Translations under genes and position numbers: made by a program
The notes under the pieces: generated by a model
The model's input: the letters and a program-made list of their open reading frames with translations, nothing else
The model's database searches: none
What the model was told of the DNA's origin: nothing
In this document: one piece after another, positions 27,143 to 36,563 of the stretch
How positions within the stretch are numbered: the first letter of the stretch is position 1
Layout: every line of letters starts with the position of its first letter
From: Serinicoccus hydrothermalis
Lineage (GTDB): Bacteria > Actinomycetota > Actinomycetes > Actinomycetales > Dermatophilaceae
DNA: 64,000 nucleotides
Direction: 5' to 3'
Assembly: GCF_001685415.1 (NCBI RefSeq)
Contig: NZ_CP014989.1
Location: 3,533,395-3,597,394, forward strand

Positions 27143-28732
27143 TCAGGCGGCGCCGGCCGTCTCCTGCTGCTCGTCCTCCGCCTCGCCGAGGCCGAGCAGC
27201 ACGTCGTAGGCGCGCTGGGACAGGAAGGCCGGCGGCTCGTCGGCGACCACCGAGTCGCGCAGCAGCCGGACGGCGTGCTCCAGCAGGTCCTCGCGCGCGC
27301 CGCGGCGCCGCAGCAGCGCCACCTCGTCCTCGAGCATCCGGTCCAGCAGCAGCGTCGACATCGTCGGCCCCTCGGCCAGCCTGGTGCCGTGCGAGAGCCA
27401 TTGCCACAGCTGCATCCGGGCCAGCTCGACGGTGCCGAAGTCCTCGACGTGGCCGGCGATGGTCACGGTGCCCTCCCCGGCCAGCCAGCCGGTGAGGTAG
27501 GTGAGCGAGGAGCGCATCGCCGTGCGGACGCCGGTCAGGGTCGACGCGCCCGGGATGGCGCTCACGTCGCGCAGCGCCTGCCCATCCGGGGCGTCGTCGA
27601 CGTCGGGCGCTGCGGGGGTCGGTCCGACCTCCTCACCACCGTCGCGGCGCCGGTCCCGCTCCGCGAACGGCTGCCGCGCGACCGGCACGAGCGCGGGGTG
27701 CAGCACCCAGGCCCCGTCGAAGCCCTGCTTGGCCTCGCGGGCCTTGTCCCGGTGCACCCGGGCGTGGGTCATCGCCGCCGAGTCGTCGAACGGGCCGCTC
27801 GCCGCGAGCGCGATCGGACCGCCGATCGCCTGCACACCGCGGCGGTGGCAGGTGCGCACGATGAGGTCGGTGTAGGTGCGCAGGAAGCGCGTGTTCATCG
27901 TGAACGCGTCGCGGTCCGGCAGCACGTGGTCCGGGCGGTCACCGTAGGTCCGCAGGTGGGAGAAGATGTAGTCCCAGCGGCCGGCGGCGAGCCCGGTGAC
28001 CCGCTCGCGCAGGGCGTGCACGATCTCGTCCAGCTCGTATGCCGCCTGCACGGTCTCGACGAGCACGCTCACCCGGGTGCAGCCCGCCGGCAGGTCGAGC
28101 GCCTCCTCGGCGGCAGTCAGCGCCTCGTCCCACCACTGCGCCTCGGCGGCCGACTCGACCTTGGGCAGGTAGAGGTAGGGGCCGGTGCCGCGGTCGAGCA
28201 GCAGCCGTCCGCAGCGGGCGAGGAAGGTGACGGTGTCGACCAGGGAGGCGCCCGCCGGCTGCCCGTCCACCTCCAGGTGCGCCTCGTCCAGGTGGAGACC
28301 CCGGGGCCGCACCATGAGGGTCGGCACGCCAGGGTCCGGGTCGCCGGTCCGGGTCCCGGCCACCTCGAGGATGACCTCCTGGGCGGCGATCAGCCGTCGA
28401 GAGGTCGGCACCAGCATGTCCTCCAGGTCCGCGACCCACACGTCGGCGCCGGAGGCCAGCGCCCCCTTGGCCTGCTCCGCGGTCGCCGCCGTGGCCAGCT
28501 CGACCCGGCGGTGGGTCAGGTCGGCCGGGGGCCGGCGCACCTGCCAGGTGTCGTCGGCGCGCAGCGCGGCGGTCTCGGGGCGGGTCTGCAGCTCGGCGCC
28601 GCCGCGCACCCTCCGGGACTGCTCCTTGCGTCCACGGAGCAGGGCCGCGCGCGGCTCGCGCAGGGCGCGCTCGAGGTCGGTCAGCGTCGCGAGCTGCTCG
28701 GCGTCGAGCAGCGCCTGGGGGTAGGTCTCCAT
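27143..28732 (-). CDS. aceB: Malate synthase A
   Basis: Condenses glyoxylate with acetyl-CoA to malate, the second step of the glyoxylate shunt. The 529-residue length fits the A isoform. Seen: DVWVADLEDMLVPTS, TLMVRPRGLHLDEAHLEVDG (catalytic Arg), GPYLYLPKVESAAEA, VLVETVQAAYELDEIVHALR, ARVHRDKAREAKQGFDGAWV with LHPALVPVA, and MQLWQWLSHG. I chose the ATG at 28732, preceded by GAGAGGATGAGG; the frame is open to 28780. It lies in the same direction as aceA, separated by three 38-bp repeats. Confidence 0.95.
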   Translation of the reverse strand: METYPQALLDAEQLATLTDLERALREPRAALLRGRKEQSRRVRGGAELQTRPETAALRADDTWQVRRPPADLTHRRVELATAATAEQAKGALASGADVWVADLEDMLVPTSRRLIAAQEVILEVAGTRTGDPDPGVPTLMVRPRGLHLDEAHLEVDGQPAGASLVDTVTFLARCGRLLLDRGTGPYLYLPKVESAAEAQWWDEALTAAEEALDLPAGCTRVSVLVETVQAAYELDEIVHALRERVTGLAAGRWDYIFSHLRTYGDRPDHVLPDRDAFTMNTRFLRTYTDLIVRTCHRRGVQAIGGPIALAASGPFDDSAAMTHARVHRDKAREAKQGFDGAWVLHPALVPVARQPFAERDRRRDGGEEVGPTPAAPDVDDAPDGQALRDVSAIPGASTLTGVRTAMRSSLTYLTGWLAGEGTVTIAGHVEDFGTVELARMQLWQWLSHGTRLAEGPTMSTLLLDRMLEDEVALLRRRGAREDLLEHAVRLLRDSVVADEPPAFLSQRAYDVLLGLGEAEDEQQETAGAA

Positions 28733-28783
28733 GACCTCATCCTCTCGGGTGTCCTGCCGGTGGTGTCGGTCTGCCCGCACACT

Positions 28784-28885
28784 GCCACCGCGGTGGGTTC
28801 GGGTTGCGATGGCCGCGCCTGGCCACCGCGGTGTGTCCGGGTGGGTATGCCCGCACCTAGCTACCGCGGTGGGTCCGGGTGGCCA
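28784..28885. repeat. Three 38-bp repeats centred on ACCGCGGT, between aceA and aceB
   Basis: Three imperfect direct repeats whose ACCGCGGT cores start at 28787, 28825 and 28863, exactly 38 bp apart. Units share GCCACCGCGGTGNGTYCGGG, and units 1 and 2 also share a GCCCGCACCT-like end; unit 2 contains a GGTATGCC octamer. Each core is a 10-bp palindrome (CACCGCGGTG) in units 1 and 2. They fill the 167-bp gap upstream of aceB, so a phased operator set or an RNA structure in an aceA-aceB transcript are both possible. Confidence 0.85.
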
Positions 28886-28899
28886 GGTGCGGGTGGTGC

Positions 28900-30204
28900 T
28901 CAGTGGAACTGCTGGGACTCGGTCGAGCCGGACAGCGCCGTGGTGGAGGACTCCGGGTTGACCGCGGTGCTCACCGCGTCGAAGTAGCCGGTGCCCACCT
29001 CCGCCTGGTGCTTGACCGCCGTGTATCCCGAGGCGGCCGAGGCGAACTCCGCCTCCTGCAGCTCGACGTAGGCGCTCATGCCGGTCCGGGCATACCCCTG
29101 GGCGAGCTGGAACATCGAGTGGTTGAGCGCGTGGAAGCCGGCCAGGGTGATGAACTGGAAGGCGTAGCCGAGGTCACCGAGCTCGTCCTGGAAGGAGGCG
29201 ATCTCGCTGTCGGAGAGCGCCGACTTCCAGTTGAAGGACGGGCTGCAGTTGTAGGCGAGCTTCTGCCCCGGGAAGTCCTTGTGCAGCTCGGTGGCGAACT
29301 CCCGCGCCAGGCCGAGGTCCGGGGTGCCCGTCTCGACCCAGATGAGGTCGGCGAAGGGCGCGTAGGCCTTGGCCCGGGCGAGCACCGGCTCGATCCCGTT
29401 GCGCACCCGGAAGAAGCCCTCGGAGGTGCGCTCGCCGGTGGTGAACTCCTGGTCGATCTCGTCGACGTCGCTGGTCAGCAGGTCCGCCGCCAGCGCGTCG
29501 GTGCGGGCGACGACGATCGAGGGCACGCCCAGGACGTCGGCCGCGAGCCGTGCGGAGTTGAGGGTGCGCACGTGCTGGCCGGTCGGGATGAGCACCTTGC
29601 CGCCGAGGTGCCCGCACTTCTTCTCCGAGGCGAGCTGGTCCTCCCAGTGCACGCCGGCCGCACCGGCGGCGATCATCGACTTCATGAGCTCGAAGACGTT
29701 GAGCGGGCCGCCGAAGCCGGCCTCGGCGTCGGCGACGATGGGTGCGAAGAAGTCGGTGCTGGTGTCGCCGTTCATCCACGCGATCTGGTCGGCACGCTGC
29801 AGCGCGTTGTTGATCCGGCGGACCACCGCCGGGACCGAGTTTGCGGGGTAGAGGCTCTGGTCGGGGTAGGTCTGCCCGGCGAGGTTGGCGTCCGCGGCGA
29901 CCTGCCACCCGGACAGGTAGATCGCCTCGAGCCCGCCCTTGACCATCTGCACCGCCTGGTTGCCGGTCAGGGCACCCAGCGCGCGGGTGAACGGCTTGGT
30001 CTCCAGCGTCTCCCAGAGCTTCTCGGCGCCGCGGCGGGCGAGGGTGTGTTCCTCGACGACGGAGCCGCGCAGGCGCACGACGTCCTCGGCGGTGTAGCGG
30101 CGCTCGACCCCCTCCCAGCGGGGGTTGCTCTGCCAGTCCTGCTCGATCTCCAGCGCCTGCTGCGCTGCGGGAGCGGTGGTCGTGGGTTCGGTGGTCGTCG
30201 TCAT
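28900..30204 (-). CDS. aceA: Isocitrate lyase
   Basis: Splits isocitrate into succinate and glyoxylate, the first step of the glyoxylate shunt. The 434-residue protein carries the catalytic loop [15 protein letters not shown] near residue 195, [30 protein letters not shown] for metal binding, and the C-terminal [17 protein letters not shown]. Full normal length. GAAAGGG lies just upstream of the ATG. ramB is divergent, 115 bp away, and aceB follows in the same direction, making this a complete glyoxylate module with its likely regulator. Confidence 0.97.
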   Translation of the reverse strand: MTTTTEPTTTAPAAQQALEIEQDWQSNPRWEGVERRYTAEDVVRLRGSVVEEHTLARRGAEKLWETLETKPFTRALGALTGNQAVQMVKGGLEAIYLSGWQVAADANLAGQTYPDQSLYPANSVPAVVRRINNALQRADQIAWMNGDTSTDFFAPIVADAEAGFGGPLNVFELMKSMIAAGAAGVHWEDQLASEKKCGHLGGKVLIPTGQHVRTLNSARLAADVLGVPSIVVARTDALAADLLTSDVDEIDQEFTTGERTSEGFFRVRNGIEPVLARAKAYAPFADLIWVETGTPDLGLAREFATELHKDFPGQKLAYNCSPSFNWKSALSDSEIASFQDELGDLGYAFQFITLAGFHALNHSMFQLAQGYARTGMSAYVELQEAEFASAASGYTAVKHQAEVGTGYFDAVSTAVNPESSTTALSGSTESQQFH

Positions 30205-30290
30205 CGTCGGCCCTTTCTCGGTGGCGATCGTCGCTGTGACACCACTGTCACCCCGTCGACCCGCCTCCCGAGCGGATCTGTGTTGTCAAG

Positions 30291-30309
30291 AATCGCAGAA
30301 ATTTCGCTA
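30291..30309. promoter_or_regulatory. Possible RamB operator in the aceA-ramB gap
   Basis: An AT-rich patch, AATCGCAGAAATTTCGC, stands out in the 115-bp divergent gap and contains the palindrome GAAATTTC (30298-30305). In Corynebacterium glutamicum RamB binds short AT-rich sites at acetate genes; this patch is placed where a site controlling both aceA and ramB would be expected. The sequence is not an exact match to the published corynebacterial motif that I recall, so this is inference. Confidence 0.35.
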
Positions 30310-30319
30310 CAGTGGAGGT

Positions 30320-31870
30320 ATGCCGTCCTCCCACCGCCGGGTGCTGCCGTTCCGTCCCTCCGAGCGCCTGGAGGGCACCGACAGCCCCGGCTCCGGTGCC
30401 GCCGACCCGGTCTCCGTGGGTCGTCGGGTCCGGCACCACCGCCGTGCCGCCGACCTCACCCTCGCCGACGTCGCGGGGCGGGTGGGACTGTCCACCTCGG
30501 CCCTCTCGCTCATCGAGAACGGCCGGCGCGAGGCCCGGGCCTCCGTGCTCGACCGGATCGCGACCGCGCTGGGCGTCGACCTCACGGCCCTGCTCACCGG
30601 CGGGCCGCCCAGCCGCCGGGCCGCCCTCGAGGTGCGCTGGGAGCGGGCGCAGCGGGCGGAGGGCTTCCAGACGCTGGGGATCCCGCCGGTGCGCGTCGGC
30701 CCCGGCCTGCCCGACGACGCCCTCGAGGCGCTGGTCGGGCTCTACGAGAGCGTCGTCGGGCTGCAGCAGCAGCGGGCCGCCACCCCGGAGTTCGCGCGCC
30801 TGGCCAACGCCGAGCTGCGGGCCCGGATGCGCGAGGCGGGCAACTACTTCGCCGACATCGAGTCCGCAGCCGCCGCGCTCGTGGAGCAGGTCGGGCATAC
30901 CCAGGGTCCGTTGTCGCACGAGGCGGTCAACCGGATCGCGCGCCACGTCGGCTTCGAGATCGTCGCCGTGCCCGACGTCCCCGCCTCCACCCGGACGGTC
31001 ACCGACCTCGCGCACCGGCGGATCTACCTCCCGACCGGCGGCGGTCACGACCCGCGGGCCGCCGCGCTCCAGGCCCTGGGCCACGTCGTGCTCGACCACC
31101 AGCCCCCGCGCGACTACGCGGAGTTCCTCGCGCAGCGGGTGGAGATCAACTACTTCGCCGCCGCGACCCTCATCCCGGAGAGCAGCGCGGTGCCGCTGCT
31201 CCAGCGGGCCAAGGCCGACCGGGACATCGCCCTGGAGGACCTGCGTGACGCCTACGCCGTGTCCTACGAGACGGCCGCCCACCGCTTCTGCAACCTCGCC
31301 ACCGAGCACCTCGACCTCCAGGTCCACTTCATGCGGACCAGCGCGGACGGGGTCATCTACAAGGCCTACGAGAACGACGGGGTGCGCTTCCCCATGGACG
31401 CCTCGGGCGCGATCGAGGGGGCGCGGGTATGCCGGTCCTGGACCGCCCGGGTCGTCTTCGACCAGCCGCCGGGCTCGGTCTACCACCAGTACACCGACAC
31501 CGGGCGCGGCACCTACTGGTGCACCGCCGTCGCCGAGCCGACCCCGGCCGGGATGTTCTCGGTCAGCCTCGGGGTGCCCTTCGACCAGGTCCGCTGGATG
31601 CGCGGGCGGGAGACCACCCAGCGGCGCGTCTCCCGCTGCCCCGACCCGCGGTGCTGCACCCGGCCCCCGGCGGAGCTGGCCCGCGCCTGGGACGGGCAGG
31701 TCTGGCCGAGCGCCCGGGCGCACTCGCACCTGCTGGCCGTCATGCCGCCGGGCGTCTTCCCGGGCGTGGACGAGACCGAGGTGCTGCGGTTCGTGGCCGG
31801 CCACGCGCCGGAGGGGGCGGCGGACGAGCAGGTGGCGGACCGTCCGGCCGGCGCCGATGTGGCACAATGA
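30320..31870 (+). CDS. ramB: RamB-type short-chain fatty acid/acetate metabolism regulator
   Basis: A 516-residue XRE-family regulator. Helix-turn-helix at about residues 34-88: VGRRVRHHRRAADLTLADVA through LSTSALSLIENGRREA. The middle resembles an IrrE/M78 segment (QALGHVVLDHQPPRDYAEFL) and the C-terminal ScfR-like domain has VCRSWTARVVFDQPPGSVYH and a cysteine cluster (CPDPRCC). In corynebacteria RamB controls aceA, aceB and acetate activation. I chose the ATG at 30320, inside a GGTATGCC motif and preceded by GTGGAGG. The divergent aceA supports the role. Confidence 0.88.
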   Translation: MPSSHRRVLPFRPSERLEGTDSPGSGAADPVSVGRRVRHHRRAADLTLADVAGRVGLSTSALSLIENGRREARASVLDRIATALGVDLTALLTGGPPSRRAALEVRWERAQRAEGFQTLGIPPVRVGPGLPDDALEALVGLYESVVGLQQQRAATPEFARLANAELRARMREAGNYFADIESAAAALVEQVGHTQGPLSHEAVNRIARHVGFEIVAVPDVPASTRTVTDLAHRRIYLPTGGGHDPRAAALQALGHVVLDHQPPRDYAEFLAQRVEINYFAAATLIPESSAVPLLQRAKADRDIALEDLRDAYAVSYETAAHRFCNLATEHLDLQVHFMRTSADGVIYKAYENDGVRFPMDASGAIEGARVCRSWTARVVFDQPPGSVYHQYTDTGRGTYWCTAVAEPTPAGMFSVSLGVPFDQVRWMRGRETTQRRVSRCPDPRCCTRPPAELARAWDGQVWPSARAHSHLLAVMPPGVFPGVDETEVLRFVAGHAPEGAADEQVADRPAGADVAQ

Positions 31871-32003
31871 GGGCGTACCCATCTGCGGTCGGCCCTCTCA
31901 CCGTGCCCGGATGTGTCCATCGCCACCGTGGCGCCGTGCGTGTTCTTCCCCACGCGGACGCCAGGTAGCCCACCACAGACAAGACTGAGGAGACACCGCA
32001 CAC

Positions 32004-32555
32004 GTGGCTGTCAAGATTCGCCTGAAGCGCATGGGCAAGATCCGTGCACCGTACTACCGCGTCGTCGTCATGGACTCGCGCACCAAGCGCGACGGCCGGG
32101 CGATCGAGGAGATCGGCAAGTACCACCCGACCGAGGAGCCCTCGCTCATCGACATCGACTCCGAGCGGGCGCAGTACTGGCTCGGCGTCGGTGCCCAGCC
32201 GAGCGAGCAGGTCGCCGCGCTCCTGCGGGTCACCGGTGACTGGCAGAAGTTCAAGGGCGAGGAGGGCGCCGAGGGCACCCTGAGGACCCGGGAGCCCAAG
32301 GCCGACAAGAAGGCCCTCTACGAGGCCGCGCTCGCCGCCGCCGACGGCGAGGACACCTCCGGCGCCACCACGCAGAAGCGCAAGAAGGCGGACAAGGCCG
32401 AGGAGAAGGCCGAGAAGGCCCCGGCGACCGAGGAGTCGGCGACCGAGGCGCCCGCCGAGGAGACCGCCCCGCCGGCCGACACCGAGGGCTCGGCCGCGGC
32501 CGGCACCGGTGAGGCCACCGGCACCGAGGGCGACGCCAAGACCGACGAGGCCTGA
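32004..32555 (+). CDS. rpsP: 30S ribosomal protein S16
   Basis: Small-subunit assembly protein. The first 90 or so residues are standard S16 ([39 protein letters not shown]). The 183-residue product then carries a long Lys/Glu/Ala/Thr-rich tail ([18 protein letters not shown] and on), well beyond the usual 80-90 residues; such tails are seen in actinobacterial S16. The start is GTG at 32004. It heads the rpsP-khpA-rimM-trmD group. Confidence 0.97.
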   Translation: MAVKIRLKRMGKIRAPYYRVVVMDSRTKRDGRAIEEIGKYHPTEEPSLIDIDSERAQYWLGVGAQPSEQVAALLRVTGDWQKFKGEEGAEGTLRTREPKADKKALYEAALAAADGEDTSGATTQKRKKADKAEEKAEKAPATEESATEAPAEETAPPADTEGSAAAGTGEATGTEGDAKTDEA

Positions 32556-32557
32556 GC

Positions 32558-32800
32558 GTGCTCGAGGAAGCCCTGGAGCACCTGGTCAAGGGCATCGTGG
32601 ACCACGACGGCGACGTCGCCGTGCGGACCAAGAACGCCCGCCACGGCGATGTCCTCGAGGTCCGGGTGCACCCGGACGACCTGGGCCGCGTGATCGGCCG
32701 GCGCGGCCGGACCGCCAGCGCGCTGCGCACCGTCGTCGGTGCTCTCGCCGGCGGTGAGAAGGTCCGCGTCGACATCGTCGACACCGACCGGTCCCGCTGA
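32558..32800 (+). CDS. khpA: KH-domain RNA-binding protein KhpA
   Basis: An 80-residue single KH-domain protein. The fold signature is VHPDDLGRVIGRRGRTASAL (GxxG loop as GRRG) followed by VVGALAGGEKVRVDIVD. KhpA with KhpB binds many RNAs and affects cell elongation and division in Gram-positives. The GTG start lies 2 nt after the rpsP stop. The position between rpsP and rimM is conserved. Confidence 0.94.
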   Translation: MLEEALEHLVKGIVDHDGDVAVRTKNARHGDVLEVRVHPDDLGRVIGRRGRTASALRTVVGALAGGEKVRVDIVDTDRSR

Positions 32801-32819
32801 CCCACGCACCCGCATCGAC

Positions 32820-32850
32820 GGCCCGTCCCGGCACCGCGCCGGGGCGGGCC
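32820..32850 (+). terminator. Hairpin between khpA and rimM
   Basis: GGCCCGTCCCGGC (32820-32832) pairs with GCCGGGGCGGGCC (32838-32850): a 13-bp stem with one T-G wobble and a 5-nt loop. No T-run follows. It could attenuate or process the transcript so that rpsP-khpA is made in excess over rimM-trmD. Confidence 0.6.
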
Positions 32851-32907
32851 GCGTGCGTTCCGCCCGCACCTCCCGGTGAGCGGGCGGCATACCCGAGAGG
32901 AGCAGCC

Positions 32908-33423
32908 ATGAGCGAGTCCTTCGTCGCCGCCCGCGTCGGCAAGCCGCACGGACTGCGTGGCGAGGTGACCGTCCAGGTGCACACCGACGACCCCGCGGGT
33001 CGTTTCGTGGTGGGCGAGAGCTTCGGCACCGATCCCGCCGCGCCCGGTCCGCTCGTGCTGCGCAGCGTGCGCGTCCACCAGGGGATCTACCTGCTCGCCT
33101 TCGAGGGGCACGCCGACCGCACCGCCGCCGAGGCGCTGCGGGGCATCCGTCTGCTCGTCGACGAGGACGCGGACGAGGGTGAGGTGGGGGAGGCCTGGCG
33201 CGAGGAGGACCTCGTCGGGTTCGCCGTCGTCCTGCCCGACGGCAGCCCGGTCGGGGAGGTGAGCGCGCTGCACGTGCGGCCGGCGCAGGACCTGCTCGAG
33301 GTGAGGACGCCCGGGGGTCAGGTGCTCGTGCCCTTCGTCGCCGAGCTCGTGCCAGAGGTCGACGAGCAGGCCGGCCGGGTCGTGGTCGACCCGCCGCCCG
33401 GGCTGCTGCAGCTGGGGGAGTGA
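32908..33423 (+). CDS. rimM: Ribosome maturation factor RimM
   Basis: Assists 16S rRNA 3'-domain processing and binds S19. The 171-residue protein begins [20 protein letters not shown], the RimM N-terminal barrel motif, and ends with the PRC-barrel-like part ([32 protein letters not shown]). GAGAGGAGCAGCC precedes the ATG. Its stop overlaps the GTG of trmD. Confidence 0.96.
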   Translation: MSESFVAARVGKPHGLRGEVTVQVHTDDPAGRFVVGESFGTDPAAPGPLVLRSVRVHQGIYLLAFEGHADRTAAEALRGIRLLVDEDADEGEVGEAWREEDLVGFAVVLPDGSPVGEVSALHVRPAQDLLEVRTPGGQVLVPFVAELVPEVDEQAGRVVVDPPPGLLQLGE

Positions 33424-34154
33424 GCGGTATGCCGCTGCGTCTCGACGTCGTCACGATCTTCCCCGACTACCTCGCCCCGCTCGAGCTGTCGCTGCTGGGG
33501 CGGGCGCGGCGCGAGGGTCTGCTCGAGGTGCACGTGCACGACCTGCGCGACTGGACCCACGACCGGCACCGCACCGTCGACGACACGCCCTACGGCGGGG
33601 GAGCCGGCATGGTCATGCGGCCCGAGCCGTGGGGCGAGGCCCTCGACGAGATCTGCTCCTCGCAACCGGGGCGCACGCCGCGGATCGTCGTCCCCGGCCC
33701 CGGGGGCGAGGTCTTCGACCAGGCCACCGCGTCCCGCCTGGCCGAGCAGGAGGACTGGCTGGTCTTCGCGTGCGGGCGCTACGAGGGGATCGACGAGCGG
33801 GTCTACGAAGAGTTCTCCTCCCGCTACCCGCTCTCCGTGCTCAGCCTGGGCGACTACGTCCTCAACGGCGGCGAGGTCGCGGTCCTGGCGATGACCGAGG
33901 CGATCGCCCGGCTCCTGCCCGGCATGGTCGGCAACGAGGCGTCGCTGGCGGAGGAGTCGCACACCGGGGGACTGCTGGAGTACCCCGTCTACACCAAGCC
34001 CGCCGGCTGGCGCGGGCACGAGGTGCCCGAGGTCCTGCTCTCCGGCCACCACGGCCGGATCGAGGCATGGCGGCACGAGCAGCGGCTGGCCCGCACCGAG
34101 CAGCGCCGGCCGGACCTCATGGAGCGCTACCGGACGATCTCGTCGTCGGAGTAG
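33420..34154 (+). CDS. trmD: tRNA (guanine(37)-N(1))-methyltransferase
   Basis: SPOUT methyltransferase forming m1G37 in tRNAs, which prevents frameshifting. The 244-residue product shows [48 protein letters not shown] and the trefoil-knot SAM pocket [20 protein letters not shown]. The start is GTG at 33420 (GTGA overlap with rimM) or ATG at 33429, which lies in a GGTATGCC motif. The 3' end overlaps the convergent serB by 28 bp. Confidence 0.96.
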   Translation: MSGMPLRLDVVTIFPDYLAPLELSLLGRARREGLLEVHVHDLRDWTHDRHRTVDDTPYGGGAGMVMRPEPWGEALDEICSSQPGRTPRIVVPGPGGEVFDQATASRLAEQEDWLVFACGRYEGIDERVYEEFSSRYPLSVLSLGDYVLNGGEVAVLAMTEAIARLLPGMVGNEASLAEESHTGGLLEYPVYTKPAGWRGHEVPEVLLSGHHGRIEAWRHEQRLARTEQRRPDLMERYRTISSSE

Positions 34155-35002
34155 CCCTGGAGGTAGAGCAGGGCGGTGAGGTCGCCGTGGTCGACCCGTA
34201 CCGGTGCGCGCTGCGCCACCACCGGCTTGGCGTGCAGCGCCACGCCGAGTCCCGCGAGCTGCAGCATCGGCAGGTCGTTGGCCCCGTCGCCCACCGCCAC
34301 GACGTCCGCGGGGGTCAGCCCCAGTCGTGCGGTGATGTCGTGCAGCGCGGCCACCTTGGCGTCCCGGCCGACCACCGGCGGGACGACCCTGCCGGTGAGA
34401 CGCTCCTCCTCGACCTCGAGGGTGTTGGCGCGGTGCTCGTCGAAGCCGAGCCGTTTCGCCACCACCTCGGTGAAGTGGGTGAACCCGCCGGACACGAGGG
34501 CGGCATACCCGCCGTGGGCCGTGGTCGTGGCGAGCAGCTCACGGCCCCCGGGCGCGAGGCTGATCCGCTCGTCGAGCACGGTGCGCACCACGTCGACCGG
34601 CAGCCCCTGCAGGAGCCCGACGCGCTCGTGCAACGCGGCGGCGAAGTCCAGCTCGCCGTTCATGGCGCGCGCGGTGATCGCGGCGACGCGCTCGCCCACG
34701 CCCACCTGCGCCGCGAGCTCGTCGATGCACTCCTGCTCGATCATCGTCGAGTCCATGTCGGCCAGCAGCAGCCGGCGTCGTCGGACCCCGCCGGTCTGGA
34801 GGACCACGTCGACGCCGCGCGCGTGCCACGCCTCCCGGACCCCGTCGCCGAGGACCGCGCCGTCGCGCAGCTCCACCTCGACGGCCGCACCGGTGCGCAG
34901 CCAGCGCGGCGCCGAGACGGCCAGCCCCCCGCCGACGTCACGGACCGCGGCATCGCTCAGGTCGCGGGCGGCCGGGTCGCTCAGGAGGGTCAGCACGGGC
35001 AC
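34127..35002 (-). CDS. serB: Phosphoserine phosphatase SerB
   Basis: HAD-family enzyme, last step of serine synthesis. The 291-residue protein has an N-terminal segment of about 90 residues and then the catalytic [20 protein letters not shown] (DxDST nucleophile), [20 protein letters not shown] and [21 protein letters not shown] chose the GTG at 35002 ([14 protein letters not shown]); the frame is open further but lacks similarity. Its 3' end runs 28 bp into the convergent trmD. Confidence 0.94.
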   Translation of the reverse strand: MPVLTLLSDPAARDLSDAAVRDVGGGLAVSAPRWLRTGAAVEVELRDGAVLGDGVREAWHARGVDVVLQTGGVRRRRLLLADMDSTMIEQECIDELAAQVGVGERVAAITARAMNGELDFAAALHERVGLLQGLPVDVVRTVLDERISLAPGGRELLATTTAHGGYAALVSGGFTHFTEVVAKRLGFDEHRANTLEVEEERLTGRVVPPVVGRDAKVAALHDITARLGLTPADVVAVGDGANDLPMLQLAGLGVALHAKPVVAQRAPVRVDHGDLTALLYLQGYSDDEIVR

Positions 35003-35063
35003 AGTTCGATCGTAGGTGCCGCGGTCCGGCGGTGGTGCAGCCGCGGTGGCCGCGGCCGCGGAC

Positions 35064-35093
35064 TTGGATGCCGTGGTGGACCTCTGGCAGACT
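35064..35093 (+). promoter_or_regulatory. Predicted rplS promoter
   Basis: TTGGAT (35064-35069) and CAGACT (35088-35093) are spaced by 18 bp, near the actinobacterial consensus. A leader of about 170 nt would follow before the rplS ATG at 35271. The 35003-35270 gap holds no gene that I can support; the leader has GC-rich segments that could fold, in keeping with autoregulated ribosomal-protein leaders, but I identify no known motif. Confidence 0.5.
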
Positions 35094-35270
35094 GGATCCT
35101 TGCGTCCCGGCGTCCGTGCCGACGAGCCCGTGCCCCTGCCACAGGGGGAGCGTGCGGGTGGCACCCGACGGAGACGACACCACGACGACCCGTGCCGCAC
35201 CCGCTCACCGGCGAGGACGCGCACCGATCGCCGCGGGTGACCTGTGGCACCTGCGAGCAGGAGACATCCC

Positions 35271-35672
35271 ATGCACAAGCTTGACGATCTCGACGCCGCC
35301 AGCCTGCGGAGCGACATCCCCGAGTTCCGCGCCGGCGACACCGTCGACGTCCACGTGAAGGTCATCGAGGGCAACCGCTCCCGTGTCCAGGTCTTCAAGG
35401 GCGTCGTCATCCGCCGCCACGGCGGTGGCCTCGGCGAGACCTACACCGTCCGCAAGGTCTCCTTCGGCGTCGGCGTGGAGCGCACCTTCCCGCTGCACTC
35501 CCCGAACATCGAGAAGATCGAGGTCGTGAGCCGTGGCGACGTGCGCCGCGCCAAGCTCTACTACCTGCGCGACCTGCGCGGCAAGGCGGCCAAGATCCGC
35601 GAGCGCCGCGACAGCGTCCCCGCGATGAAGGGTGGCGCCCCGGCCACCCAGGCGCCGGCCCAGAAGGACTGA
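35271..35672 (+). CDS. rplS: 50S ribosomal protein L19
   Basis: Large-subunit protein at the 30S-50S interface. The 133-residue product has the L19 core: [81 protein letters not shown] chose the ATG at 35271 ([12 protein letters not shown]) over the longer frame from 35244 because the core alignment begins there and GCGAGCAGGAG precedes it. A strong hairpin follows. Confidence 0.97.
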   Translation: MHKLDDLDAASLRSDIPEFRAGDTVDVHVKVIEGNRSRVQVFKGVVIRRHGGGLGETYTVRKVSFGVGVERTFPLHSPNIEKIEVVSRGDVRRAKLYYLRDLRGKAAKIRERRDSVPAMKGGAPATQAPAQKD

Positions 35673-35698
35673 GATCCCGGTCCAGCGCGCACCTCGAC

Positions 35699-35727
35699 GA
35701 TCCCTCGCCGGCCCCCGGCGGGGGATC
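35699..35727 (+). terminator. rplS terminator
   Basis: GATCCCTCGCCGG (35699-35711) pairs with CCGGCGGGGGATC (35715-35727): a 13-bp stem with one T-G pair and a 3-nt loop. It lies 27 nt after the rplS stop and before lepB. No T-tract follows, as in most actinobacterial hairpins. Confidence 0.7.
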
Positions 35728-35792
35728 GGTCTCTGTGCAGGGTCCCGGGTTAGGGTCGAGACGACCTCGAATCGACGCAAGGACGGCAGCAG

Positions 35793-36563
35793 GTGAGCGA
35801 CCCCAGGCGGGACGGTCGGGCGGACGGCGAGCACGACGAGCCCGGCCCCGACCCTCGGGCGGACGAGCACGGCGACGACGGTCGCCGCCGTGGCGGTCTG
35901 TGGGCGGCGGTCAAGGAGATCGTGGCCATCGCCGCCACCGCGCTGGTGATCTCCTTCCTCATCAAGACCTTCCTGGCGCAGGCCTTCTGGATCCCCTCCG
36001 GCAGCATGGAGGACACCCTGGTCTACGGCGACCGGGTCATGGTCAGCAAGGTCCAGCTCGGCTCCCTCGGGGTGGACCGGGGGGACATCGTGGTCTTCGA
36101 GGACCCCGGCGGGTGGCTGCCGCCGGTCGAGCGGGTGGACCGTGGTCCGGTGATCAACGGGGCGCTGCGCGGGCTGGAGTTCGTGGGGGTCGCGCCCTCC
36201 TCGCAGGGCAACCACCTCATCAAGCGGGTCATCGGCCTGCCCGGCGACACCGTGGCGTGCTGCGACGAGCAGGGCCGGATGACGGTCAACGGCGAGCCGC
36301 TGGAGGAGGACTACCTCTTCCCGTCGGACGAGCCGAGCACGAGCGACTTCGAGATCACCGTGCCGCGGGACCGCATCTGGCTCATGGGGGACCACCGGTC
36401 GAACTCGCGCGACTCGCGCGCCAACGACGACGGCACGGGGGAGCAGGGCTCGGTGCCGCTGGAGGACGTCGTGGGGCAGGCGGTCGTGCTCATCTACCCC
36501 TTCGACCACTTCGACTGGTTCACCGTGCCGGACACCTTCGCCGACGTCCCGGACGCGCCGTGA
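35793..36563 (+). CDS. lepB: Signal peptidase I
   Basis: Membrane serine protease that removes signal peptides from exported proteins. The 256-residue protein has an acidic cytoplasmic N-terminus, one membrane segment ([20 protein letters not shown], about residues 45-64), the catalytic Ser in [30 protein letters not shown], the catalytic Lys in [14 protein letters not shown], and the [13 protein letters not shown] box. A short hydrophobic-rich end ([13 protein letters not shown]) follows. The start is GTG at 35793. rnhB starts inside its stop codon. Confidence 0.96.
   Translation: MSDPRRDGRADGEHDEPGPDPRADEHGDDGRRRGGLWAAVKEIVAIAATALVISFLIKTFLAQAFWIPSGSMEDTLVYGDRVMVSKVQLGSLGVDRGDIVVFEDPGGWLPPVERVDRGPVINGALRGLEFVGVAPSSQGNHLIKRVIGLPGDTVACCDEQGRMTVNGEPLEEDYLFPSDEPSTSDFEITVPRDRIWLMGDHRSNSRDSRANDDGTGEQGSVPLEDVVGQAVVLIYPFDHFDWFTVPDTFADVPDAP

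Noticed and set aside
31871..32003. Promoter with a GGCACAATG -10 before rpsP
   Set aside because: The CACAAT box overlaps the ramB stop but no -35 is recognisable at the right distance; the rest of the 133-bp gap shows nothing else that I can support.
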